Source: AP-15 sp963733945
GTDB taxonomy: Bacteria; Pseudomonadota; Alphaproteobacteria; ATCC43930; CGMCC-115725
DNA: 64,000 bases
Direction of reading: 5' to 3'
Assembly: GCA_963733945.1 (NCBI GenBank)
Contig: CAVTFD010000001.1
Span: 83,648-147,647 of the forward strand
Part shown: positions 43,413-52,285 of the stretch, one piece after another
Position numbering within the stretch: position 1 is the first letter of the stretch
Layout: every line of letters starts with the position of its first letter
Notes under the pieces: generated by a model
Told to the model about the DNA's origin: nothing
Databases searched by the model: none
The model's input: only the letters and a program-made list of their open reading frames with translations
Program-made: the position numbers and the translations under genes

Positions 43413-44186
43413 ATGGCAGGATCGTTGGACGGGAAAGTGGCGCTGGTGACTGGGGGAAGTTCGGGCTTCGGTCGTGCAACGTCGCTCGCATTTGCTAGGG
43501 AAGGAGCCAAGGTCGTCATCGGCAATCGTGGGGTTGCAGGCGGGGAAGAAACCGTCCGGATGATCCAAAGCCTCGGCGGCGACGCCAAGTTTGTGAAGAC
43601 CGATGTGTCGATTGCCAAAGAGGTCGAAGCCCTGGTTGCGCAAACTGTCGAGATCTACGGCGCGCTCCACTGTGCGTTTAACAACGCGGGCATTCTCGGG
43701 GCGCTGGCTCCTACAGCAGACTGCACCGAGGAGAATTGGGGGCGTGTACTAGACGTCAACCTCACAGGCATATGGGTGAGTATGAAATATGAGCTGCAAC
43801 AGATGCGCAGACAGCCAGGCGGAGTGATTGTGAACAACTCCAGCGCAGTGGGGCTCGTCGGCAATCAAAACTACCCGGCCTATGTTGCGAGCAAACATGG
43901 CGTCGTAGGACTAACGAGAGCAGCGGCTCTAGAATATGCCACGGCCGGAATCAGGATTAATGCCGTTTGTCCGGCGAGTACTCGCACGCCAGAGTGGGAG
44001 CGCGTCTACGGTGGCAGCCCCGCGCGCTTGACAGAGATGGAGGCGCGGGCGACGGCGCGGATACCCCTCGGACGGTTGGGCAGACCAGAAGAGGTAGCCG
44101 AGGCGGTTGTGTGGCTGTGCTCGGATGCGGCCTCGTTTGTTACAGGGCACGCTATGGCAGTGGACGGAGGATTTGTGGCGCAGTAA
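43413..44186 (+). CDS. SDR-family oxidoreductase of lower GC
   Basis: A 257-residue classical SDR: 'VALVTGGSSGFGRATSLAFA', 'NNAGILGALAPTADCTEE', Ser in 'IVNNSSAVGLVG', Tyr-Lys in 'AYVASKHGVVG' and 'ASFVTGHAMAVDGGF'. The ATG at 43413 has AGGGGT seven bases upstream; an in-frame start at 43395 would add six residues. Codon use is less GC-biased than in the SDR at 41944, so it may have come by transfer. Neighbours do not reveal a pathway. Confidence 0.88.
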   Translation: MAGSLDGKVALVTGGSSGFGRATSLAFAREGAKVVIGNRGVAGGEETVRMIQSLGGDAKFVKTDVSIAKEVEALVAQTVEIYGALHCAFNNAGILGALAPTADCTEENWGRVLDVNLTGIWVSMKYELQQMRRQPGGVIVNNSSAVGLVGNQNYPAYVASKHGVVGLTRAAALEYATAGIRINAVCPASTRTPEWERVYGGSPARLTEMEARATARIPLGRLGRPEEVAEAVVWLCSDAASFVTGHAMAVDGGFVAQ

Positions 44187-44357
44187 CGCCCGTCTATCGA
44201 TGGCACTCGTTCATGACCGAGTAAGCGTGCTAATTCAGGGTTTGCCCTGGTAGTTTGGCAAAAGCCGTCCCACGACGACAAATTCTCCAGCTGTCCAGGC
44301 GAAGTTGTGCTCCTGACCAGGCATTCGTCGGGCGTGCAGCGAGCAGGGGAAGTCAGG

Positions 44358-44945
44358 TCAAGTTTCGACTCCGATCGCATGGCGGAATCGATTCTTGAGC
44401 AGCACACCGTCGCGCGGCGGTAGAACACGGGGCGGCTCGTCGGCGCGGATCGCGACCCGGGCGAACAGGGTCGTTGCAGCCTTTTTGATCCGGCCGGCGA
44501 AGTCGCGCAGCCCCAACTCGTCGCTGATGTCAAAGGTTTCCTTGATGCCGCAGGCGCGGGCGACGCCGATCAGTTCGACTGCCGCATCGGTGTGGCTCGC
44601 CTGCATGCCAGTCTCGCCGTAATGGCCGTTGTCGAAGACCGCGATCGCCAGGTTCGGCGGGCGCTGCACGCCTATGGTTGCAAGCGCCCCCAGCCCCATC
44701 AGCATTTCACCGTCGCCGGTGATGACGAGGATGCGACGGTCCGGCTGCGCCAGGGCGAGACCGAGCCCGACCATCGCGGCGGCTCCCATCGCCCCCCACA
44801 GATAGAAATTATGCGCGTCATCGCCGATCGAGGCGGCGTCCCAGCTGGTCGAGCCGAGCCCGGTCACCACCAGCAGATCGCCGCGCTCTTCGAGTAACGC
44901 GCGGATTGCGGCGCGGCGGTCGAGGCGGCGGTCGTTGCCGATCAT
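44358..44945 (-). CDS. ThDP-dependent decarboxylase, beta (ThDP-binding) subunit, ComE/phosphonopyruvate-decarboxylase-like
   Basis: A 195-residue C-terminal half of a split thiamine-diphosphate enzyme. The ThDP/Mg motif GDG...N is seen as 'VITGDGEMLMGLGALATIG' followed by 'LAIAVFDNGHYGETG'; 'WGAMGAAAMVGLGLALAQPD' precedes it. Such two-subunit enzymes decarboxylate sulfopyruvate or phosphonopyruvate. The ATG at 44945 overlaps the stop of the alpha-subunit gene by four bases. The frame is open further upstream only as shadow of the alpha gene. The substrate cannot be told from this. Confidence 0.82.
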   Translation of the reverse strand: MIGNDRRLDRRAAIRALLEERGDLLVVTGLGSTSWDAASIGDDAHNFYLWGAMGAAAMVGLGLALAQPDRRILVITGDGEMLMGLGALATIGVQRPPNLAIAVFDNGHYGETGMQASHTDAAVELIGVARACGIKETFDISDELGLRDFAGRIKKAATTLFARVAIRADEPPRVLPPRDGVLLKNRFRHAIGVET

Positions 44946-45505
44946 TTGACCCACCGTTTGGCGCCGATCAGCCTCTGCGACAGCAGCACCGCGGTCGCAA
45001 GATCGCCGTTGTAGGCAGTGTCGAGCGCGGCGGCGACGGTCTCGGCGGCGTCTTCCGCGCGCTCGACGCGATAGACCAGCACATCCATCAGCTCCAGCGC
45101 CGCCTGGGTTTTGGTCCCCATCGGCACCTGCCACGGGTTGAACTCGGCCCATTCGCCGCGCATCGTCACCAGCATGACCAGCGGAAACCGGCAGTTCTTG
45201 GTCAGCGACAGCATATTGATGCAATTGCCGACGCCGCTTGACTGCATCAGCAATGCCGCACGCTCGCCGCCGAGCCAAGCGCCGGCAGCCAATGCCACGC
45301 CTTCTTCCTCGCTGGTCAGCGGCACCGCGCGGATGTCGCCATCATCGCGGCACAGCTCGATCAGCCGCGCATGTCCGGCATCCGGCACATAGCCTACCTG
45401 CCGGATCTCGGCCGCCTTCAGCGCCGCGAAGATTTCGTCGCGCCAATCCGGCGTTTCCACCGCTGCGGGTTCGCTCAATTTCCGACCTCTCTCGCCCGGA
45501 CGCAT
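44942..45505 (-). CDS. ThDP-dependent decarboxylase, alpha subunit, ComD-like
   Basis: A 187-residue N-terminal (pyrimidine-binding) half of the split ThDP enzyme. It carries the activating glutamate in 'AVPLTSEEEGVALAAGAWLG', 'ALLMQSSGVGNCINMLSLTK' and 'PLVMLVTMRGEWAEFNPWQV', all typical of ComD and phosphonopyruvate-decarboxylase alpha parts. Start at 45505 is chosen because a start at 45577 would add a non-family tail. It is translationally coupled to the beta subunit (ATGA). No coenzyme-M or phosphonate genes are near, so the role may be an alpha-keto-acid decarboxylation of another kind. Confidence 0.82.
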   Translation of the reverse strand: MRPGERGRKLSEPAAVETPDWRDEIFAALKAAEIRQVGYVPDAGHARLIELCRDDGDIRAVPLTSEEEGVALAAGAWLGGERAALLMQSSGVGNCINMLSLTKNCRFPLVMLVTMRGEWAEFNPWQVPMGTKTQAALELMDVLVYRVERAEDAAETVAAALDTAYNGDLATAVLLSQRLIGAKRWVK

Positions 45506-45696
45506 CCTAGCACCAACCGGCGCGGCGGGATCGAAATCATCAAAGGCGTGTTTGCACCACATAGGCGCGATCGCCAAACGGTCGATAGGTCAGATCGTTA
45601 GCCGTTAGCGCCCGTAATTTGCGGGCTCGTGATCGACCTCGGGTCGTGGGTCAAGCCCGCTGACGACAGCCATTAAACTTTAATAGGAGGTAAGTG

Positions 45697-46038
45697 ATGA
45701 AAGTGATTGGTGCGCTCGTGCTCGTTTCGGGCCTTTCGAGCCTTGCCGCGTGCAGTCCAAATCCGGTAGCGAATACGACTACGGGCGGCCTGGGTGGAGC
45801 TGCAACCGGCGCTGCTATTGGATGCGTGGCGACGATACCCATCGGTTGCGCCCCCGGTGCAGCAGTCGGAGCGGCGATCGGCGGCGGCGTAGGCGCTGCC
45901 GGGGGCCTCGCCTCGACAACGCCGCCTCCGCCGCCCGCGCAGGCTTACGCGCCGCCTCCACCGCCCCCGCCGCCCACTGCGCCGCCTCCTCCGGCATACG
46001 TGCCCGCGCAGCCTTACGGTCCGGCACCGGGTGGCTGA
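45697..46038 (+). CDS. Small lipoprotein with glycine-zipper segment and proline-rich tail
   Basis: A 113-residue lipoprotein. AGGAGG lies six bases before the ATG at 45697. The signal sequence ends in the lipobox 'LAAC', then a Gly/Ala-rich 'GGLGGAATGAAIGCVATIP' and 'GAAVGAAIGGGVGAAGGLA' (glycine-zipper, membrane-inserting look), and a tail of proline runs. Resembles small outer-membrane glycine-zipper lipoproteins of the SlyB/Rick_17kDa type, of which function is mostly structural. Convergent to the DUF1501 gene, 8 bp apart. Confidence 0.75.
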   Translation: MKVIGALVLVSGLSSLAACSPNPVANTTTGGLGGAATGAAIGCVATIPIGCAPGAAVGAAIGGGVGAAGGLASTTPPPPPAQAYAPPPPPPPPTAPPPPAYVPAQPYGPAPGG

Positions 46039-46046
46039 GGCCGCTG

Positions 46047-47312
46047 TTAGGCGACGAGCCCCGGCATCGGCGGCACGCCGCCGCTGTCGGGGAACACCTG
46101 GGCGGCAAGGGCGCGCTCGCTGACGCCGAGGTGGTCCTTGAGAAGCCCCTTCAGCATGGCGCGCAAATCGGTCGTCGGCTTCAGATCACGGCGCTGGTAG
46201 AGATCAGCGTCTTTGAGGCCCGGCCAATCGGCGACGACGCGGCCACCCTTTACCGCGCCGCCGGCAAGCAGGGCCATCGTCGCGGTCCCATGGTCGGTGC
46301 CGCCATTACCGTTCATGTGCGCCGTGCGGCCGAACTCGGTGATTGCGACAACGACCGTTTCGCGCCAAGCATCGCCCATATTGGCCGCAATCGCCGCCAT
46401 CGCGTCGTCGAGTGCGGCCAACAGGGCAGTGAGCCGGCCCTTGACCGGGCCTTCGTTGACATGGGTGTCCCAGCCGTCGAAGACGATCGCGCCGACGCGC
46501 GGCCCGTCCGTCCGGGCGAGGAACTTCGCCGCCGTGCCGGCAGCCTCGGCGAAATAGGCGCGCACCCCGGCAATACCGCCCGGCTGGACGACAGGGCTGC
46601 CATTCGGCGGCGCCTGGTCGATGCCGCCGGCATGTGCAATCGCGGCGATCCCGATACGCTCCTCGAGCGCCCGGGCGAAGACCGGGTCGCTATGGCGATA
46701 GAGATCGAGCAGCCGCAACGTCGTCTCGTCGCTGACCGGTGGCAGTCGCGGCGGCTCCCACGACAGCACCGGCGCGGGACCGCGAATGATCAGCGGAGTT
46801 ACCGGCCCGATCGCCAGGGCCTGGTTCGAGCGTGGATCGGCCGATCGCTCCGGCTCCAATGATGAGAGGGCGCGGTTGAGCCACCCGGTATCCACCGCTC
46901 CCGGCTTGGTGGCGCCGGTCTGCAAGACGTCCTGCCCATCGAAGTGCGAGCGGTCGCGATAGGGCGTCGCCACCGCATGCACGATCGTCGCGTTCCCGTG
47001 ACGATAGAACTCATGCAGGCTTGGCATCGCCGGGTTAAGTGCGAACAGGTTGTCCAGCCGCAAACCCGGCGACGGCCCGTCTAAAGAATTGTCTAAAGTA
47101 AGGGCATCCGCGCCGCGCAAATCGCGCCATTGCGGATCGCCCACCGGCGCCACAATGGCAAGCCCGTCGAGCGCACCGCGCAACACGATCGTAAGCAACC
47201 GCGGGTCGCGGCCTTCCGCGCGTGCGAGGCGCGGGAACTTGGACCAGGCGAATAGAACACCGGAGCCAACCAGCAGCGCGCGACGGGTTGGAGAAGGAAA
47301 AGGCGGCATCAT
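46047..47312 (-). CDS. DUF1501 domain protein (exported)
   Basis: A 421-residue sulfatase-like-fold protein of the DUF1501 family. The N-terminus has a Tat-like signal 'SPTRRALLVGSGVLFAW'. Family motifs include 'LTIVLRGALDGLAIVAPVGD', 'HGNATIVHAVATPYRDRSHF', 'FDGWDTHVNEGPVKG' and 'VVVAITEFGRTAHMNGNGGT', 'DHGTATMALLAGG'. It is in a bicistronic unit directly after the DUF1800 gene (4-bp gap), the usual arrangement of this pair. Function unknown. Confidence 0.88.
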   Translation of the reverse strand: MMPPFPSPTRRALLVGSGVLFAWSKFPRLARAEGRDPRLLTIVLRGALDGLAIVAPVGDPQWRDLRGADALTLDNSLDGPSPGLRLDNLFALNPAMPSLHEFYRHGNATIVHAVATPYRDRSHFDGQDVLQTGATKPGAVDTGWLNRALSSLEPERSADPRSNQALAIGPVTPLIIRGPAPVLSWEPPRLPPVSDETTLRLLDLYRHSDPVFARALEERIGIAAIAHAGGIDQAPPNGSPVVQPGGIAGVRAYFAEAAGTAAKFLARTDGPRVGAIVFDGWDTHVNEGPVKGRLTALLAALDDAMAAIAANMGDAWRETVVVAITEFGRTAHMNGNGGTDHGTATMALLAGGAVKGGRVVADWPGLKDADLYQRRDLKPTTDLRAMLKGLLKDHLGVSERALAAQVFPDSGGVPPMPGLVA

Positions 47313-47316
47313 CAGG

Positions 47317-48724
47317 TCACCGGCGGAGGAATTCGGGAGCCATCAGCGCGAAGGTCAGCCCTTGCGGCCGGCTTTCGGCGCGCGCGATCGCCTGGCGCGT
47401 CTCGACCGAGGCAAGCGGACCGAGCGCGGTATCCATGACGGCCGCCGGATCGAGAGATGGCCCGAGGCGCTGGGCAAACGTGTTGGCGATCTCGAGACGT
47501 TCCGCTAGGCCGTCGAGCCAGGAAGCATTGTCGTCGGGAAAGCCTTTGGGCGCGGGCGGTCGCCACAGCGGCTCTCCGAGCAGCGCCTCTGCCGCGACGA
47601 AGCGGCGAATGTCGCCTGCTTGTCCGGTGGCGCGCAACGCCGCGACCAGCCATTCGCCAGGGCGCTTCAGCTTGGCGCGCTGCGGCATCCAGGCTTCGGG
47701 GGCGGCGATCAGCGCTCTCGCGACTTCTTTGAGGTCGCCGTCGGTGTCGCGAAAGCATCGCGCGAGGCGGTCGATCAGCCGAGCCGGCGGATCGTCGGCC
47801 ACGAAATGGGTCGCCAGCTTTGTCGCAACGTGCGTCGCGGTGGCGGGGTGGAGCGCCAAGTCGGAAAGCACCGCACGCCCTTGCGCGACACCGTTGTCGG
47901 GGTAGATTTTGCCGAGGACCGTCTCTGCGCCTGGCTCGTGCGCGCGGGGGATGTAGACAAACTGTCCGCCGATGTCGGGGTCGCTGACGGGATTGCGGAG
48001 GGTCCATCCGGTCAGCGCCTTGGCGAAACTGATCACGTCGGCTTGCGTATAGCCGGTGCGCACGCCGAGGGTGTGCAACTCCAGGATCTCGCGCGCGAAA
48101 TTCTCGTTGAGGCCCTTGCCGCGATTGATGCCGGCGACCGAGTTGGGCCCGATCGACAGGGCATTGTTCAGATAAATCAGCATCGCCGGGTGGCTCTCCG
48201 CGGCGAGCAGCATGTCGACGAACCGGCCCAGCACATGAGGGCGAATCGCCTCGCGCTCGTAGCCTCCCGCCATTACCGAAGTGTCGAGGCTGACGCAGAA
48301 ATGATTCGACCAGAACCACACCAGCCGCTCGACAAAGCCGATCTCGGCCCCACGCGCTGCAGTCGATCCGAGCCTTGGCCTCAGCGAGAAAATTCCTTCG
48401 TGGCAGCGGTTCCTGGTCGGGCTCGCCGGGCGTTGATTTCTCGGCCTTATCACTCACGGGTTCCATACCCGGATTACCCGCCCCGGCGGGAAGCGCAGCG
48501 AACTTCGCCTGCGCCGCACGTGCGGCGCGGAATTCGAACACCGCGCGAAATGCGGCGTCGCTGCTCAAAAGCCCGGGATCAACGATCTGCCCGCCGTTCG
48601 GCCGGTCGAGTTCGGCCGCGAGCGCCCCCTGCGGGTCGGAGGCGATCAGCGCAATCGCCTCGGCGCGCGGGCCGAACCCGAACCGATGCAGTGCTAGAGC
48701 CGCCTTGTCCGCATCCCGCATCAT
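47317..48724 (-). pseudogene. DUF1800 domain protein, one-base frameshift
   Basis: The N-terminal frame reads 'ALALHRFGFGPRAEAIALIA' and 'FLAEAKARID'; from there the family sequence continues one frame away as 'AEIGFVERLVWFWSNHFCVS', 'GRFVDMLLAAESHPAMLIYL', 'NENFARELLE'-type 'NENFAREILELHTLGVRTGY' and 'WMPQRAKLKRPGEWLVAALR'. One extra base at 48361 explains the break; removal gives 'AKARIDAARGAEIGFVE'. Restored length is about 469 residues, normal for DUF1800. Followed at 4 bp by DUF1501. The near-perfect frame restoration makes a recent indel or an assembly error likely. Confidence 0.82.
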
Positions 48725-48915
48725 TGCCGTCGCTTAGTCGAGTAATACGGGGTTTCAGATTGTGCGCTTGCAGCGGGTCGAAATATCCCCGCGCTTCTCG
48801 ACAATAGCCTACGTGATCGTTGACCTAGGCGAGCCGTAAACCCGCGGCCAGTCTTGCGTCTGCCCGGTCTGCGCCCGATAGTCCAGCGATGATAGTGGGG
48901 TACACGGAGGGAGGA

Positions 48916-49926
48916 ATGCAGATCCGCGACGGTTTTGTCGGGACGGTCGGGAATACGCCGCTGATCAAGTTGCGGCGGGCCTCCGAGATGACCGGGTGCA
49001 CGATCCTCGGCAAGGCCGAATTCTTGAACCCCGGCGGCTCGGTTAAGGACCGCGCGGCACTGGCGATCATCACCGATGCCGAGGAGCGCGGCCTGCTGCG
49101 GCCGGGCGGGGTCATCGTCGAAGGGACCGCCGGCAATACCGGGATCGGGCTGGCGCTGGTCGGCAACGCCCGCGGCTACCGCACGGTCATCGTCATGCCC
49201 GAGACGCAGAGCCAGGAAAAGAAGGACATGCTGCTCTTGTGCGGCGCCGATCTGCGGCTCGTCCCCGCCGTGCCCTATGCCAATCCGATGCATTACGCGC
49301 GTTATTCCGGGCGGCTCGCCGAGGAAATCGCGGCGAGCGAGCCGAATGGCGCCATCTGGGCCAACCAGTTCGACAACCTCGCCAACCGCCGCGGCCATTA
49401 CCAGACGACCGGCCCCGAGATCTGGGACCAGACCGAGGGCAAGGTCGACGGCTTCACCTGCTCCGTCGGCACCGGCGGCACCCTCTCGGGCGTCGGCATC
49501 GCCCTTAAGGAACGCAACCCCAAGGTCCAGATCTGTCTGTCCGATTGCATGGGGTCCGGGATCTACAACTGGTATGCGCGGCATGAGTGGAAGCCGGAGG
49601 GCAGCTCGATCACAGAAGGCATCGGCAACAATCATGAAACCGGAAACCTCGAGGGCTTTGCGCCGGATGGGCAGTTCCAGATCACCGACGCCGAAATGCT
49701 GCCGGTGCTGTTCGACCTCGTCATCGAAGAGGGGCTGGTGCTCGGCGGCTCGACCGGGATCAATGTGTGCGGTGCGATCCACTTGGCCCGCGAACTCGGC
49801 CCCGGGCACACGATCGTGACGATCCTCGCCAATTCCGGCACCCGCTATCAGTCGAAATTATTCAACCCGGCATTCCTGAAGGAGCGCGAGCTTCCGGTCC
49901 CGCAATGGCTGGAGACGGCAAAATGA
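48916..49926 (+). CDS. cysK: Cysteine synthase A (O-acetylserine sulfhydrylase)
   Basis: Makes cysteine from O-acetylserine and sulfide using PLP. The 336-residue protein from the ATG at 48916 (GGAGGGAGG upstream) has the PLP lysine K44 in 'NPGGSVKDRAA', the 'VEGTAGNTGIGLALVG' loop, the phosphate-binding 'CSVGTGGTLSGVGIALKE' and the late serine in 'GLVLGGSTGINV'. It has a CysK-type 'NQFDNLANRRGHYQTTGPEI' substrate loop. The stop overlaps the alaX start (ATGA), making a tight operon with alaX, a sulfurtransferase and a GNAT. Confidence 0.93.
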   Translation: MQIRDGFVGTVGNTPLIKLRRASEMTGCTILGKAEFLNPGGSVKDRAALAIITDAEERGLLRPGGVIVEGTAGNTGIGLALVGNARGYRTVIVMPETQSQEKKDMLLLCGADLRLVPAVPYANPMHYARYSGRLAEEIAASEPNGAIWANQFDNLANRRGHYQTTGPEIWDQTEGKVDGFTCSVGTGGTLSGVGIALKERNPKVQICLSDCMGSGIYNWYARHEWKPEGSSITEGIGNNHETGNLEGFAPDGQFQITDAEMLPVLFDLVIEEGLVLGGSTGINVCGAIHLARELGPGHTIVTILANSGTRYQSKLFNPAFLKERELPVPQWLETAK

Positions 49927-50633
49927 CTGAGCTGTTGTTTCGCGATGACGGCTACCTGCGCTCCTGTGCAGCGCGGGTGGTCGGCGTCGATGGACGGGGC
50001 ATCCGGCTCGACCGCACGGTGTTTTATCCGACTGGCGGCGGGCAGCCCGGAGACAGCGGGATGCTGCGCCTGCAGTCGGGGGAGACGATCGCAATTGTCG
50101 ACGCAATCAAGGGCGACGCACCCGACGAAGTGATCCATGTTCCCGCTGCGGGCGCCGCTTTGCCCGAGCCGGGCGTCGAGCTCATCGCCGAGATCGACTG
50201 GGAGCGGCGGCATCGGCTGATGCGCATGCACACCTGTCTGCATCTGTTGTGCAGCATCGTTCCCGGGGCGGTGACCGGCGGCCAGGTGTCGGACGGCAGG
50301 GGCCGGCTCGATTTCGACGTGCCGGGGTCGAGCCTCGACAAGGAGGCGCTCGCAGCCCGCCTCAATGCGCTGATAGCCGAAGCCCACCGGGCAGGCCCGC
50401 GTTGGATCACCGATGACGAACTCGCTGCCCAGCCCGAGTTGATCCGCACGATGTCGGTCAAGCCGCCGACCGGCATGGGCCGGGTGCGGCTGATGGAGAT
50501 TCCGGGCGTCGATCTGCAGCCTTGCGGCGGGACCCACGTGCGGAACACCGCCGAGATCGGCCCGATCGCGGTAACCAAGATCGAAAACAAAGGCCGGCAG
50601 AACCGCCGCGTCATCGTCGCCTTTGCCGATTGA
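49923..50633 (+). CDS. AlaX-type alanyl-tRNA editing protein
   Basis: A 236-residue free-standing homologue of the AlaRS editing domain that deacylates mischarged tRNA in trans. The zinc site is complete: H103-T-C-L-H107 and C201-G-G-T-H205. The N-terminal half has 'FYPTGGGQPGDSGMLRLQSG' and 'WERRHRLMRMHTCLHLL', typical of AlaX-II; there is no C-terminal extension. Coupled to cysK by an ATGA overlap, which is an uncommon setting and hints at a link with cysteine or serine handling. Substrate inferred from family. Confidence 0.9.
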   Translation: MTELLFRDDGYLRSCAARVVGVDGRGIRLDRTVFYPTGGGQPGDSGMLRLQSGETIAIVDAIKGDAPDEVIHVPAAGAALPEPGVELIAEIDWERRHRLMRMHTCLHLLCSIVPGAVTGGQVSDGRGRLDFDVPGSSLDKEALAARLNALIAEAHRAGPRWITDDELAAQPELIRTMSVKPPTGMGRVRLMEIPGVDLQPCGGTHVRNTAEIGPIAVTKIENKGRQNRRVIVAFAD

Positions 50634-50658
50634 GGCCAGGAAAAGGATCGAGAACCAC

Positions 50659-51528
50659 ATGCCCTACGCCCACCCCGAGGCGCTGGTCACCACCGAGTGG
50701 CTCGCCGCCCATTTCGATGACCCGCATGTGCGGTTGGTCGACTGTTCGTTCAAATTACCCGGTATCACCCCGACCGCTCGGGCGGATTACGACAAGGGCC
50801 ACATTCCGGGTGCGGTATTCTTCGACATCGACGACATCGCGCAGCCCGGCACTAGTCTGCCGCACATGATCCCGTCGCCCGATCTGTTCGCGCAAAAGAT
50901 CGGCGCGCTCGGCATCGGCGACGACGACCGGGTAGTCGTCTATGACAGCAACGGCCTATCCTCGGCGGGGCGAGCGTGGTGGATGCTGCGCCTGTTCGGT
51001 CATCACAATGTGGCCCTGCTCGACGGTGGGCTGCCGAAATGGAAGGCAGAGGGGCGGCCGGTCGTGACCGCGGTCCCGAGCCCGGCGCCGCGCCATTTCA
51101 CCGCGCGGTTCGAGCCGGCACTGGTCCGCGACAAGGCGGCGGTGCGTGACAACCTCGCGACCCGGCGCGAGCAGGTCGTCGATGCCCGTGCCACCGGCCG
51201 TTTCGACGGCTCCACCGCGGAAGTCCGGCCCGGCCTGCGTAGCGGTCACATCCCGGATAGCCGCAGCCTGCCGTATGAGCAGGTGACCGACCCTGCCACC
51301 AGGCAATTGCGCAGCGCCGAGCAGTTGACGGTTTTGTTCCGCGATGCCGGCGTCGCTCTCGACCGGCCGATCGTGACCAGCTGCGGGTCGGGTGTTACTG
51401 CTTGCGCACTCGCTTTCGCCCTGCATTTGATCGGGCATCCGGGGGCAGCGGTTTATGACGGGTCGTGGTCCGAATGGGGCCTGCCCGGCGACACGCCGGT
51501 CGAGACCGGCCCGGCCGGAAAGGCCTAA
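50659..51528 (+). CDS. sseA: Two-domain sulfurtransferase (3-mercaptopyruvate/thiosulfate type)
   Basis: A 289-residue protein of two rhodanese domains; the N-terminal one is inactive ('RADYDKGHIPGAVFFDIDD', no Cys), the C-terminal one has the active-site cysteine in 'VTSCGSGVTACALAF'. The CGSGVT loop is the type of 3-mercaptopyruvate sulfurtransferases (SseA), so it probably transfers sulfur from 3-mercaptopyruvate. AGGAAAAGGA precedes the ATG at 50659, 25 bp after the alaX stop. Its neighbour cysK supports a sulfur-metabolism role. Confidence 0.9.
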   Translation: MPYAHPEALVTTEWLAAHFDDPHVRLVDCSFKLPGITPTARADYDKGHIPGAVFFDIDDIAQPGTSLPHMIPSPDLFAQKIGALGIGDDDRVVVYDSNGLSSAGRAWWMLRLFGHHNVALLDGGLPKWKAEGRPVVTAVPSPAPRHFTARFEPALVRDKAAVRDNLATRREQVVDARATGRFDGSTAEVRPGLRSGHIPDSRSLPYEQVTDPATRQLRSAEQLTVLFRDAGVALDRPIVTSCGSGVTACALAFALHLIGHPGAAVYDGSWSEWGLPGDTPVETGPAGKA

Positions 51529-51532
51529 GCCG

Positions 51533-52108
51533 GTGCTGTTGCACGACACGATCACCTATCTCGAGATGCTGGCGCGCCCGACATCGGGGCGAGCGCCGAC
51601 GCCGAGCGGCAAGCTCGCGTTGATGCGGGCCGAGAGCTGCACGGTCTCATTCTACCGCTACATCTACGACGCGGTCGGCGAGCCTTGGCTGTGGTTCGAG
51701 CGAAAGCTGTTCGGCGATGCGGCCTTGGTCCAGCTGATCACCAAGCCGACGATCGAGATTTTCGTCCTCTATGTAGGCGGTGTGCCGGCCGGTTTTTTCG
51801 AGCTCGACGCCGCCGAGAAGCGCGAGACCAAGCTGTGTTATTTCGGGCTGGTCCCCGATTTTATTGGCCGCGGCTTCGGCGCTTATATGTTGCAGGCGGC
51901 GATCGACCGGGCCTGGACCGCGCGGCCGATCGACCGCTTGTGGCTGCACACCTCGACCTACGATCACCCGAATGCCTTACGCGTTTACCAGCGCGCGGGT
52001 TTTGTCGTCTATGCCCGCCGCCCGGTGTCGTTCGAGGACCCGCGGCTGCACGGCATCCTGCCGCGCACTGTGCGCCACCGCCTGTTGCCGCCGCTCGACG
52101 AGATCTAG
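51533..52108 (+). CDS. GNAT-family N-acetyltransferase in the cysK operon
   Basis: A 191-residue protein beginning with GTG at 51533, four bases after the sulfurtransferase stop. It reads 'SCTVSFYRYIYDAVGEPWLW', 'IFVLYVGGVPAGFFELD', the CoA-binding 'VPDFIGRGFGAYMLQAAI' (G-R-G-F-G) and 'HPNALRVYQRAGFVVYAR'. It is the last gene of the cysK-alaX-sseA unit. The substrate is unknown; co-transcription suggests a role linked to cysteine or its precursors, which is inference. Confidence 0.85.
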   Translation: MLLHDTITYLEMLARPTSGRAPTPSGKLALMRAESCTVSFYRYIYDAVGEPWLWFERKLFGDAALVQLITKPTIEIFVLYVGGVPAGFFELDAAEKRETKLCYFGLVPDFIGRGFGAYMLQAAIDRAWTARPIDRLWLHTSTYDHPNALRVYQRAGFVVYARRPVSFEDPRLHGILPRTVRHRLLPPLDEI

Positions 52109-52285
52109 CCGGGACCAGGAAACCGATCATTGCAGCTGCAAGGCAAATCGCTCGAGCGGCTCTCGTCAAAATTAACCCCGCGCGGTTAGCTCGACCTGGC
52201 AGCGCTGGATTTCTCAAGCTTGACGATGCCCTGTGAAGACATGAACTGTAAATCCTTGGAGGCGTCGGCGACGGGAAGGTTCCAC

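Noticed and set aside
44946..45278. Upstream extension of the ThDP beta-subunit frame
   Set aside because: The extension lies over the alpha-subunit gene in another frame; the ATGA overlap at 44942-44945 sets the start.
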